Source of the DNA: a virus
Reading direction: 5' to 3' (one strand)
DNA length: 24,497 nucleotides
Virus record (IMG/VR): IMGVR_UViG_3300001213_001737
Location: 1-24,497 of that record
A program made the position numbers and the translations under genes. How positions within the stretch are numbered: position 1 is the first letter of the stretch; each line of letters begins with the position of its first letter. The notes under the pieces were generated by a model. It was not told where the DNA came from. It was given only the letters and a program-made list of their open reading frames with translations, and ran no database searches. Shown here piece after piece: positions 15,081 through 22,505 of the stretch.

Positions 15081-15403
15081 AGCTCTGCATCCCCTCTCTG
15101 AACCCAGTAGTTTACCCTAAGTTCGTCTCCAATCTGAAGCTGCCCATGCGATTCCAGTAACCACGGATTCAGCTCTTCGATTCCGGACTTAAATTCCAAT
15201 ATGTATCGCCTGCCACCCGTATTCTTTGCCATATAGGCCTCAGCAATATCCCAAAGCGTGTCGCCTGGCTGAACAATATAGACCGTCTCGACAAGTTCCT
15301 GATTGCCACTATAAAATCCAGTGGCCAGAAAACCAGATGCTACGAAGACTGCACATACAGCAACTTTCTTCAACGTCTTTATGCCTCCAAATCTCTGCTT
15401 CAT
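15077..15403 (-). CDS. Membrane-anchored LysM-domain protein
   Basis: 108 aa. ATG 15403 overlaps the upstream stop (ATGA); a TTG at 15373 after GGAGG is an alternative start. Residues ~11-30 (KKVAVCAVFVASGFLATGF) form a signal anchor. A LysM domain follows at ~42-98: YIVQPGDTLWDIAEAYM, a middle insert, then NPWLLESHGQLQIGDELRV. LysM binds peptidoglycan. The protein is expected on the outer face of the membrane and is unusual in an early operon of regulators and replication genes. Possible roles are superinfection exclusion or envelope modification; neither is shown. Confidence 0.85.
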   Translation of the reverse strand: MKQRFGGIKTLKKVAVCAVFVASGFLATGFYSGNQELVETVYIVQPGDTLWDIAEAYMAKNTGGRRYILEFKSGIEELNPWLLESHGQLQIGDELRVNYWVQRGDAEL

Positions 15404-15561
15404 AATGCTGTTCCAACCCCTTTCTTCTTGTCGTCTTTCGTGAATTTCACATCAATTCCCAGCGCTACTTTAGCAAGCTGGCTGAAAATCTCTGTGTCCG
15501 GCGTATCCCCAAACTTCCGCGTCACTTCTGCCACATATTTTGGCCGCTTAATCTCCTCCAT
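15400..15561 (-). CDS. Small basic phage protein, unknown
   Basis: 53 aa from ATG 15561, with AAGGATGGGG upstream. It overlaps the preceding regulator's end by 14 bases and the LysM gene by 4. KRPKYVAEVTRKFGDTPDTE leads to a helix and a Lys-rich tail (KFTKDDKKKGVG). No domain recognised. An upstream in-frame extension to 15744 is an antisense-like Arg-rich shadow of the regulator gene and is not accepted. Confidence 0.5.
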   Translation of the reverse strand: MEEIKRPKYVAEVTRKFGDTPDTEIFSQLAKVALGIDVKFTKDDKKKGVGTAL

Positions 15562-16054
15562 GTGCATCCCCATCCTTTGCGACATATTTTTCCATCCAAA
15601 TTTGTAGCTCCGAAGATACCGACGATACTTTCTGCATAGCCTGAAGAATCTTCTGCAGCTGTGGCACCTCATCCGGTGTAACCTGTCCATCTGCATCAAT
15701 GGCCAATATAGCCTTACCGATATCCGAGATACCATTGACCGCATTTAGGATGTTGATCGTCATCCGGTCAAGCTGTCGCAGTTCTGCAGGCGGAACCATC
15801 CGCTTACCAATCGGGCATTCATTGGTGCAATAATGGTTCATGATTTCCGGTGCGTTATAGGCATCTGCCATCATGACCACTTCCTCTGGATAAAGTGATA
15901 TCATTCCCAGCTCAATCCTCGCCAAACGCGTGCGATCGATTCCAATCCTTACGGCAGCCCCTTCCCGGCTATTCATATGCTCGTTGTGTTCTGCAGCCGC
16001 CATGCGTGCTTTATAAAATACGCTGTCCGCTGCTTTTGTTGCTAATCTAGTCAC
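15548..16054 (-). CDS. XRE-like HTH early regulator
   Basis: 168 aa from a GTG at 16054, 9 nt after GGAGGT; an ATG at 16087 lies upstream of that site. Residues ~15-75 (FYKARMAAAEHNEHMNSREG, then AVRIGIDRTRLARIELG and LYPEEVVMMADAYNAPEIM) form a lambda-repressor-type HTH. CTNECPIG follows, then a helical C-terminal half with an acidic loop (DADGQVTPDE). Second gene of the leftward early operon after the Cro-like gene, with its own candidate promoter. Probably an early regulator; target unknown. Confidence 0.75.
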   Translation of the reverse strand: MTRLATKAADSVFYKARMAAAEHNEHMNSREGAAVRIGIDRTRLARIELGMISLYPEEVVMMADAYNAPEIMNHYCTNECPIGKRMVPPAELRQLDRMTINILNAVNGISDIGKAILAIDADGQVTPDEVPQLQKILQAMQKVSSVSSELQIWMEKYVAKDGDAHGGD

Positions 16055-16084
16055 TTTTGCATTACCTCCTTGCGGTAAAATATA

Positions 16085-16113
16085 CATATAGGATTTTGCA
16101 TGATGTTACTCAA
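16085..16113 (-). promoter_or_regulatory. Candidate second early promoter
   Basis: On the - strand TTGAGT (16113-16108), 17 bp, TATATG (16090-16085). It lies in the ~100-bp gap between the Cro-like gene and the XRE-like regulator and would start about 25 bp before that gene's start. A strong AAAGGAGG nearby (about 16136-16143) has no ORF in reach. Confidence 0.35.
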
Positions 16114-16154
16114 ATCTTTATGCGTTACGTTATGCCTCCTTTAGTTATTTTAAA

Positions 16155-16346
16155 TCACGTAAAAGAGCATAATAAATCATCTATACTACAGTGCAAAACC
16201 TTAGACAGCTTTATAAGCATAGTAACACGAGGCTTATTTTTTCCTCGTTCCCACAAAGTTACAGTCGTTCTTCCCACAGAAAGCTTGCTAGCTAACTCTT
16301 TTTGCGTTAAATTTTGCTTTTCTCGCAGTTCTTTTAATTTATTCAT
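16155..16346 (-). CDS. Cro-like XRE repressor (63 aa)
   Basis: 63 aa, essentially one HTH_3 domain: LKELREKQNLTQKELASKLS, VGRTTVTLWERGKNKPR as the recognition region, then LIKLSKVLHCSIDDLL. ATG 16346 follows AAAGGAGG. It is the first gene of the leftward early operon and divergent from the CI-like gene. The two share the VGRTT turn into the recognition helix, so they probably read the same operators, as Cro and CI do. A terminal dimerisation domain is absent, as normal for Cro-sized proteins. Confidence 0.82.
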   Translation of the reverse strand: MNKLKELREKQNLTQKELASKLSVGRTTVTLWERGKNKPRVTMLIKLSKVLHCSIDDLLCSFT

Positions 16347-16370
16347 CGTAGCCCTCCTTTCAATTCATAC

Positions 16371-16474
16371 GTTATGTTTCATAACATCTACATTTATAGT
16401 ATATGTTATATTACATAACTTGTCAATATAAAAAGTAATGTTTAATCACGGCTTTAAATGTTATGTATAATAAC
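16371..16474. promoter_or_regulatory. Three immunity operators
   Basis: Three 15-bp sites with consensus GTTATGTNNCATAAC: GTTATGTTTCATAAC at 16371-16385 (perfect palindrome), GTTATATTACATAAC at 16405-16419 (in the spacer of the leftward promoter) and GTTATGTATAATAAC at 16460-16474 (in the spacer of the rightward promoter). They are the best candidates for binding by the CI-like and Cro-like proteins. Confidence 0.75.
16398..16426 (-). promoter_or_regulatory. Main early leftward promoter
   Basis: TTGACA (16426-16421), exactly 17 bp, then TATACT (16403-16398) on the - strand, close to consensus. One operator fills the spacer and another lies just downstream of the start, so repressor would block it. 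It drives the Cro-like gene and probably the whole 13-kb early operon. Confidence 0.8.
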
Positions 16475-16481
16475 CTATAAT
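16453..16481 (+). promoter_or_regulatory. Repressor maintenance promoter
   Basis: TTTAAA (16453-16458), 17 bp, consensus TATAAT (16476-16481). The third operator occupies most of the spacer. The CI-like start codon is about 20 bp downstream of the box, so the leader is very short. A second TATAAT at 16466-16471 has no good -35. Confidence 0.6.
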
Positions 16482-16501
16482 ATGTACAAGGAGTGATTCT
16501 A

Positions 16502-16873
16502 ATGAACACAGGTGCGCGTTTAAAGAAATTGCGCGAAGCCAAGGGTCTGTCCCAAGAAGAAGTAGCCAAAATTATAGGTGTTGGCAGAACCACCTATCTA
16601 AAATATGAAACTGGTGAAAACAAGCCCACACGTAAACTAAAAGAGTTGTCCGCTTTTTTTAATGTGAGTACAGACTATATTCTTGGTAATGATACCCCAT
16701 CTACTCCGAGGGAAAAAGATCCGGCTGATCTCACAAAATTTCTTAATCAGGCTGAGATTATGTTTGACGGTGACCTGTATAAACTCACAGAATCTGATCG
16801 TGAAAAAATTCGTGCCGCTCTTAAACTAGCTTTTTGGGATGCCAAGGAACGAAACAAACGCAAGAAAGGCTGA
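16502..16873 (+). CDS. CI/ImmR-like immunity repressor
   Basis: 123 aa from ATG 16502, 8 nt after AAGGAG (a GTG at 16493 overlaps that site). Residues ~3-63 are an XRE HTH: GARLKKLREAKGLSQEEVAK, GVGRTTYLKYETGENKPTRK, ELSAFFNVSTDYILG. The C-terminal half is a helical, charged region (LTESDREKIRAALKLAFWD) with no LexA-type Ser/Lys peptidase. It is therefore of the ImmR/phi105 kind, inactivated by a partner metalloprotease, and the next gene encodes one. Sets lysogeny by shutting the leftward early promoter. Confidence 0.85.
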   Translation: MNTGARLKKLREAKGLSQEEVAKIIGVGRTTYLKYETGENKPTRKLKELSAFFNVSTDYILGNDTPSTPREKDPADLTKFLNQAEIMFDGDLYKLTESDREKIRAALKLAFWDAKERNKRKKG

Positions 16874-16915
16874 TTCATTATAGAGAACGTACTACAATCA
16901 AAGGAATGATACTTT

Positions 16916-17350
16916 ATGCTGAACATCAAATTGCGCGTCAGAAATCTCGTAAAAAAATATGGTACTTCCAATCCTTTCCATCTTTCAAAGGATCTGAATA
17001 TCAAAATAATACACGCACCATTGCCGCATAATATTCGCGGCTTTTTGGTGCGTGTATTGCGATGTAAATATATTATTCTAAATGACGAACTTTGTTATGA
17101 GGCTCAAAAAATAACGGTATGTCATGAAATTGGTCATGCCCGGATGCATGAAGGATATGGGTATTACCTACATGCAGACCGCACCTATTACGTGCCATGT
17201 CGTCGAGAGCGCGAAGCAAACGAATATGCGCTACATCTTCTCTCCTACTCCTCCGATATGGATTGTGATGCTATATCTCGAGTTATTGCAGAGAAGCAAC
17301 CTGAGCCGCATGAAGTGCATCGAATATTAGGTATGATGATGGCTACATGA
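16916..17350 (+). CDS. immA: ImmA/IrrE-family anti-repressor metalloprotease
   Basis: 144 aa. HEIGH (70-74) is the zinc-binding HExxH, and EREANEYALHLL about 25 residues on gives the third ligand Glu. The N-terminal LVKKYGTSNPFHLSKDLNI and ILNDEL are usual for the family. ATG 16916 follows AAAGGA. In ICEBs1 and phi105 ImmA cleaves the ImmR repressor to induce excision, and the same gene pair is present here directly behind the repressor, so SOS or signal-dependent induction by cleavage is likely. Confidence 0.9.
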   Translation: MLNIKLRVRNLVKKYGTSNPFHLSKDLNIKIIHAPLPHNIRGFLVRVLRCKYIILNDELCYEAQKITVCHEIGHARMHEGYGYYLHADRTYYVPCRREREANEYALHLLSYSSDMDCDAISRVIAEKQPEPHEVHRILGMMMAT

Positions 17351-17498
17351 TAGAAGATTGAATGATTAAAATTTTTTTACCAAGGCTATTGTATCGAAAA
17401 CACCCAGACAATACTGTTGCAAATTCTAAAAACCAGAATCAATAAGAACCATACACGCATTGCTATACTCATATCATATAAAGAAAGGGTTATGTAAA

Positions 17499-19145
17499 AT
17501 GGAAAATAACACCACCTATACAAAAACAACTTTGCCCACAGATAGAATCATTATTAATCCTGATAACGCTAGATTCTATGACCGTGATGTAGAATCGTTA
17601 GACGACATTGTTGGCATGAATAATATTATCGAACTAGATCATGCACACGTAATTAATTTAGCAAAAGATATTGCCAAAAATGGCCTATTACCAAATCAGT
17701 CCCCAATTGTTATGCCACTAAAAAGCAAATCCGGCTACTATCTTACTTACGACGGAAATCGACGTCTAACTAGTTTGAAACTCATTACAACTTATAAAAA
17801 CGATTTAAATAAATTTTCACTAACAACATCAGAAAAAGAGATATTATCCCAATTAGAATCTACAATTTCTAGGATTGAATGTATCGTTTCTGAAGACGAA
17901 AGTTATGTTAATCAATTATTACTGAAAATTCATGGTGAGACAACGCCTGGTCTTAGGCAAGTTAATTGGTTAATACAGGCTAAAGCAAAGCACATGAGAA
18001 AAACCTCAGGAGAAATATTACCGGACCTGGCCTTCTTACATTTATTAGAAAATATTTCTGCAGGAGACACAACTCTACTAGATATTATACATTCTGGCAA
18101 ATGGGTTTCAAAAATGAAACGTTTTTTAAACAATAAAAAAAATATGCTTCTTCTCGGATTAGAATTCACTACAAACAGTAGAATCATATGTTATTTCCAA
18201 AAAGACTCATCTAATGCTCTGCTAATTAAGTTCCTAAAAAAAGTGAACAATGAACCTGCTAGTAAAATTGCACAAACAGTACAAGAGCGCAATAATTTTC
18301 TGGCAGCATTTATTACTGAAAATAAACTAGACAAATTACATTTAAATAATATGCAATATATATATGATCCATATACAAATACTTTCTCACTTTCTAATAT
18401 CCCTTTAAACAAAGATAATTTTAATAAAAATTTGATTGCATTCAAAAAGAAACACATAGTTTCTACGGATTCTACGGGCTCTACAGATTCTACAGATTCT
18501 ACGGGCTCTACAGATTCTACGGACTCTACAGATTCAGAAAATACGATACCCCACTCAGAAAAAGGCCCTTCTACAGCACCTGCCTCCAGCGATCAATCAG
18601 CTCATACTCCATCACAATCAATACCAGCAGCAACTCCTACTCCATCTAAGCGGAAAAAATATCCAACATTTTTTTCACAATTAAAATATAATAATATTAA
18701 TGCGACAGATACAAAAACTCTACCATTATTAAAGATTTGTAAAGAAATACAATCTTTCTCCAAAGGCCCCTATCATGCTTATCAAAAATATCCAATAGCA
18801 GCAACAGTTTTATTTCGCAGTCTAGTTGAACAATGTTTCAAATATTTATTACGAAAATCATTTCCAACAATTTTTAATGATTTAAAAAACAAAAATGCTG
18901 GGCAAGATCCCTTATTAGGAGACTTAATTAAAAAAATATCTTTTAAAAAAAAGGATATCTTTACAGATCCAGCAACTCTCAGAAATTATAATGCTCTATT
19001 CGATGGGACAGGTTTTAAAGATGGCCTAGATTTAGCCGCTCATCATAGCCGTACAGATGTTGATTTTTTAGAGGAAAAAGCTCAAAACTTCATTCTTATT
19101 GCAGACCACATCCTAAATACCGAACTCAAAAACTTAGAACCTTGA
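17499..19145 (+). CDS. ParB/Srx-like nuclease-fold protein with C-terminal helical domain
   Basis: 548 aa from ATG 17499 after AAAGGG; a TTG at 17460 opens the same frame but lacks a site. Residues ~14-100 show the ParB/sulfiredoxin fold: INPDNARF, LAKDIAKNGLLPNQSPIVM and YYLTYDGNRRLTSLKLI, with GNRRL the active-site loop. Middle region is helical. Residues ~322-345 are eight Ser-Thr-Asp/Gly triplets, then a Ser/Pro-rich linker. The last ~120 residues (ATVLFRSLVEQCFKYLLRKS, DPLLGDLIKKI, FDGTGFKDGLDLAAHHSR) resemble the helical tails of ParB-like proteins found in defence islands. AT-rich cargo, paired with the radical-SAM gene 58 bp on. Defence or DNA modification is possible; activity is unknown. 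Confidence 0.75.
   Translation: MENNTTYTKTTLPTDRIIINPDNARFYDRDVESLDDIVGMNNIIELDHAHVINLAKDIAKNGLLPNQSPIVMPLKSKSGYYLTYDGNRRLTSLKLITTYKNDLNKFSLTTSEKEILSQLESTISRIECIVSEDESYVNQLLLKIHGETTPGLRQVNWLIQAKAKHMRKTSGEILPDLAFLHLLENISAGDTTLLDIIHSGKWVSKMKRFLNNKKNMLLLGLEFTTNSRIICYFQKDSSNALLIKFLKKVNNEPASKIAQTVQERNNFLAAFITENKLDKLHLNNMQYIYDPYTNTFSLSNIPLNKDNFNKNLIAFKKKHIVSTDSTGSTDSTDSTGSTDSTDSTDSENTIPHSEKGPSTAPASSDQSAHTPSQSIPAATPTPSKRKKYPTFFSQLKYNNINATDTKTLPLLKICKEIQSFSKGPYHAYQKYPIAATVLFRSLVEQCFKYLLRKSFPTIFNDLKNKNAGQDPLLGDLIKKISFKKKDIFTDPATLRNYNALFDGTGFKDGLDLAAHHSRTDVDFLEEKAQNFILIADHILNTELKNLEP
18462..18533 (+). repeat. Eight 9-bp in-frame tandem repeats
   Basis: Eight contiguous units of TCTACRGRY (TCTACGGAT, TCTACGGGC, TCTACAGAT and so on) encode Ser-Thr-Asp/Gly triplets in the linker of the ParB-like protein. 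The unit is a multiple of three, so slippage would change linker length without a frameshift. Confidence 0.9.
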
Positions 19146-19203
19146 CATCTATGTACCGTCCATGGGATAATAAACGTGGATAAATTTAAGGAGAATATTA
19201 TAC

Positions 19204-20829
19204 ATGGACATACTTTTAATTGAGCCTGCATATAAAAATAAATACCCACCTATGAGTCTAATGAAAATAAGTACTTATCATAAAAATCGCGGGGACAAGG
19301 TCTTCTTCATAAAAGGAATCAAAAAGCTCACAAAATCATGGGATAGAATTTACATCACTACATTATTTACTTTTCATTATTCAGATGTAATTAAAACCAT
19401 CAACTATTATAAGCCGTACGTATCTAACCAAAACAATATATTCGTCGGAGGAATTTTAGCTACTCTTTTACATGATGATTTATTAAGAGACAGCGGGGTA
19501 TCGAATATTATCAAAGGACGTTTATTGGATTCGGCTTTACTAGGTTTCAATGATCACATTAATATTGACTTATTACCTTTAGATTATGATATTTTATCCG
19601 ATACAGATTATCAATATCCATCTGGAGACAACTTCTTTGCTTATACTACACGCGGATGTATAAACCATTGCCCCTTTTGTGCCGTCCCTGAACTTGAAGG
19701 GAATTTGCAAATTACTAATAATATCGTTGAACAAATTATGTCTGCGCAAGAACTTTATGGAGATAAACGCAATTTATTACTAATGGACAATAACGTTCTA
19801 GCTCTTCCAGCCAACTCATTAAAAAAAATAGTAAACGACTTAAACGAATTAGGCTTTGTAAATACGCCTACATTCCAACATCCATCTGCTTTTTTAAAAT
19901 ATTTTGATATGTATCATCGTTATATATCCGAAAAAAAATGCACCACAAATATAGAAAAAAAGCTTTCTATGGCATTTGAAAAATTAACTACAAAACATAT
20001 TTCTAAAATATACAGAGAGCAGATTAATGATTTATTATCTAATATAGGTGCAATGTATGCAAATCGTACACAAATGATTCTTGACAATATTGACTTTTTC
20101 ATTAAAATAGAAAAAAAATATTCTTATAAAAAACCAATGCAACGTTTTGTCGATTTTAATCAAGGCATGGATGCTCGGCTCTTAACGCCAGAAAAAATGG
20201 GCATTTTGAGTCAACTGCCCATTCGACCTTTTCGAATCGCATATGATAAAATAAAATTAACTGACATATACACAAATGCCATACGTTTAGCCGCTCAGTA
20301 TGGAACGACTATTTTTTCTAACTATTTATTGTACAATTTCAATGACACGCCTATCGATTTATATAAACGCTTAGAAATAAATATTAGCTTAGCTGAAGAA
20401 TTAAATGTGCATATTTATTCTTTTCCTATGAAATTTGAACCTATAGAGAATAAAAAACGCGGGCACATTGATTCAAATTGGAACTATCACTATTTAAGAA
20501 GTATAAAGGCTATTTTAAATGTATCTAATGGCGTTTTTGGCGGAGATCGTAGTTTTTTTGAAAAAGCTTTTGGTCATAATGAAGTAGAATTTTATGAGAT
20601 ACTGTCAATGCCAAAAGATCTTTTGACTTATAGAACATACTATGAATCATTAGGCATTACGACTAAATGGCTCACAGAATTCAGAGACCTACCTCATTCG
20701 AGCCAAGCTCTTTTATTAAACCTTATATCAAAAGATATTTATCATAGTGACGAAGCCAGAGTGAATGATGTTTTACGATACTATAACCCTCAGCACATAA
20801 ACAAAAAAAAAGGAATCCTTAACATATAG
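19204..20829 (+). CDS. Radical-SAM protein with Rossmann-like N-terminal domain
   Basis: 541 aa from ATG 19204 after AAGGAG. The N-terminus (ILLIEPAYKNKYPPMSLMKI, then IFVGGILATLL near 80) looks like the cobalamin-binding-type Rossmann domain of B12 radical-SAM enzymes, but no DxHxxG histidine motif is visible, so B12 may not bind. YTTRGCINHCPFCAVPELEG gives the iron-sulfur CxxxCxxC (C152, C156, C159). LLLMDNNVLA, VDFNQGMDARLL and FSNYLLYNFNDTP are barrel-strand segments. There is a ~90-residue insert after the first strands. It follows the ParB-like gene by 58 bp and probably shares its transcript. The last codons overlap the terminator of the convergent operon. Substrate unknown. Confidence 0.82.
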   Translation: MDILLIEPAYKNKYPPMSLMKISTYHKNRGDKVFFIKGIKKLTKSWDRIYITTLFTFHYSDVIKTINYYKPYVSNQNNIFVGGILATLLHDDLLRDSGVSNIIKGRLLDSALLGFNDHINIDLLPLDYDILSDTDYQYPSGDNFFAYTTRGCINHCPFCAVPELEGNLQITNNIVEQIMSAQELYGDKRNLLLMDNNVLALPANSLKKIVNDLNELGFVNTPTFQHPSAFLKYFDMYHRYISEKKCTTNIEKKLSMAFEKLTTKHISKIYREQINDLLSNIGAMYANRTQMILDNIDFFIKIEKKYSYKKPMQRFVDFNQGMDARLLTPEKMGILSQLPIRPFRIAYDKIKLTDIYTNAIRLAAQYGTTIFSNYLLYNFNDTPIDLYKRLEINISLAEELNVHIYSFPMKFEPIENKKRGHIDSNWNYHYLRSIKAILNVSNGVFGGDRSFFEKAFGHNEVEFYEILSMPKDLLTYRTYYESLGITTKWLTEFRDLPHSSQALLLNLISKDIYHSDEARVNDVLRYYNPQHINKKKGILNI

Positions 20830-20837
20830 GATTCCTT
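20802..20837 (-). terminator. Terminator of the ATPase-RES-STAS operon
   Basis: AAGGAATCC (20810-20818) pairs with GGATTCCTT (20829-20837), 10-nt loop. On the - strand a run of nine U follows (20810-20802). The element lies inside the final codons and stop of the convergent radical-SAM gene. Rightward there is no T-run. Confidence 0.8.
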
Positions 20838-20865
20838 AAAGCAGTTGCCCACAACAAACATTCCA

Positions 20866-21255
20866 TCATTTAGAGAAACCCTTATTGTGCATATGAGTCG
20901 TGCTACTTTTTGTCTGAGTCTGTTTAGCTTGATTTTGTGCATTAGCTATTACCAATCTCAACATTTCAATATCTTTATGTGTCCCAATATTGACTAATTG
21001 AATCTTCCCCATAGCATCTTTTAACTCATGATCTAAAAAAATTTTTCCTATTGCTTCATTCAAAAATGCAGTTGTTAATAATTTCACACCATTAAAATCA
21101 ACTTTTATATCTGTTGCATTCTCTTTTTTAACTTCTTCCTTGATTTTCACAAAAATCTTTTTCCCTTGCGCATTATCAATTGCAGCAGGATTCTTCAAAA
21201 GATCACTAATGGATATTTTTGATATTCTTTTTCCTTGAGATTTCTCAAATTTCAT
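20866..21255 (-). CDS. STAS-like DUF4325 protein
   Basis: 129 aa from ATG 21255 with AAAGGAG upstream, 22 bp after the RES gene. Residues ~45-115 show the DUF4325 pattern: VDFNGVKLLTTAFLNEAIG, a helix, then IQLVNIG and a final helix EMLRLVIANAQNQ. DUF4325 is a STAS-type fold often encoded beside GHKL ATPases, as SpoIIAA is with SpoIIAB. The N-terminal SQGKRISKISISDLL and C-terminal polar tail are extras. It is the last gene of a three-gene operon whose first gene is such an ATPase. An antagonist or partner-switch role toward the ATPase or the RES protein is inferred. Confidence 0.75.
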   Translation of the reverse strand: MKFEKSQGKRISKISISDLLKNPAAIDNAQGKKIFVKIKEEVKKENATDIKVDFNGVKLLTTAFLNEAIGKIFLDHELKDAMGKIQLVNIGTHKDIEMLRLVIANAQNQAKQTQTKSSTTHMHNKGFSK

Positions 21256-21277
21256 ATTAACTCACACTCCTTTTCAG

Positions 21278-22504
21278 TCATACTTGATTCCTTTTTTCAT
21301 ATAATAAATAATAGACCAAATACAGCTGAAACTTGCCTATCTGACTCGTAAAATACTCATCTTTTTTTATTTGCAAACCCGCAAAGGCATTCTTCTGTTC
21401 CAAACCCACATTATAATATTTTTCAAAATCACCCCCGGTATCCATGTCTTTAAGACTATCACAAATTGCAATCAGCTTCTCTATCGTTAAAGACTCATCT
21501 ATTTTTGAATATGCAATTGGCGTAGAAATTTTTACTTCATGAAATAATTTGTCATCGTAAATATGTTCTCTGTCAAAGTGAGTAAAAATGGCAATATTAT
21601 CTTTGTAAGAAAAGTTCACTACCTTCCTAAGCGTATCTTGTTCAAGACATTTTTTTGTTGAAGAATAGACCAAGCCATTTTTTCCCGTTTCTTTTAAATA
21701 CTGTGCTACCATTTGGGGTAATACGTATTCTTCATAAAAATAGTAAGTTGAATGTTCTTTCTTCCTTTCAAAGCTACAACATTCTATTAAAATAAATTCA
21801 AAAAACCATTTTTTAAATTTATCAAGCGTAATTTCCTCACTATATTCAGGAATTAGACTGTCTGTCATTTTGCGCTTTAAGAAAAAATCTATTTTATTAC
21901 GAAAATCTATGACATCAAAACTGTTTTTAAATTCTATTGTAGATACCTTATATTCATCACATGAGTCTCCCCCTAGTTCGTTAATAATATCATAGACAGA
22001 AAGCCCTAAGTAGAAGAGGGGTTGCCCTGTTAAACTATATCGTTGATTGGATATTAAATAACGTTTATTAAAGGGAATATGAAACATATCCAATTTTGTT
22101 AATATATCTTGTGATTTTCTCGCTCTGAATAATATATATTTTTGTATATCAATTTCTTCATTTAGAATTTGCTTGGATTCGATAAATTTTTCTAAAAGAC
22201 TAATTGCCTCTTTGCTTTTGAAATCTATCCATTTGACATATATATTTTCAAGTTCTATAAACGCATCCTGTATGGTTGTAATATCTATTTCTTTTAAAAA
22301 TTGATAAACAATTTTTTCGTATTCTGTCATCTGGGATATTATAGTACCATCTGTACTTATTTGATTTTCAATCAATTTCAATTCAGTTAAAAACGCTAAC
22401 TTGTAGTTCTGTAAAACATCTTCATAACGCTCGCTTTCTACTTGGCACAATCGCCTTAGTTTAAACTGATATTGATGTGTAAAAAAATCTGCTATTTCAC
22501 TCAT
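21278..22504 (-). CDS. RES-domain protein (predicted NAD-consuming effector)
   Basis: 408 aa; ATG 22504 starts one base after the ATPase stop, with GGGGGAT upstream. An N-terminal helical region (1-115) leads to a RES-like core: YILFRARKS (Arg127, Arg129), MFHIPF (140-145), NQRYSLTGQPLFYLGLS (153-169) and NELGG with Glu176. RES toxins such as MbcT carry the same order of Arg, the 'RY/FS-x-x-G-x-P-x-x-YL' block, Ser and Glu, and break down NAD+. The C-terminal half (DKFKKWFFEFILIECCSFER and PQMVAQYLKE) is an extra domain. It is far longer than classic RES toxins (150-200 aa) and has no Xre antitoxin. Assigned by pattern, so moderately sure. Confidence 0.68.
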   Translation of the reverse strand: MSEIADFFTHQYQFKLRRLCQVESERYEDVLQNYKLAFLTELKLIENQISTDGTIISQMTEYEKIVYQFLKEIDITTIQDAFIELENIYVKWIDFKSKEAISLLEKFIESKQILNEEIDIQKYILFRARKSQDILTKLDMFHIPFNKRYLISNQRYSLTGQPLFYLGLSVYDIINELGGDSCDEYKVSTIEFKNSFDVIDFRNKIDFFLKRKMTDSLIPEYSEEITLDKFKKWFFEFILIECCSFERKKEHSTYYFYEEYVLPQMVAQYLKETGKNGLVYSSTKKCLEQDTLRKVVNFSYKDNIAIFTHFDREHIYDDKLFHEVKISTPIAYSKIDESLTIEKLIAICDSLKDMDTGGDFEKYYNVGLEQKNAFAGLQIKKDEYFTSQIGKFQLYLVYYLLYEKRNQV

Positions 22505-22505
22505 A

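Noticed and set aside
16120-16150. Strong AAAGGAGG ribosome-like site with no gene
   Set aside because: No start codon within usual spacing opens more than a few codons leftward, so no gene is called.
18462-18533. Possible CRISPR-like array
   Set aside because: Units are 9 bp and contiguous without spacers; they are a coding tandem repeat.
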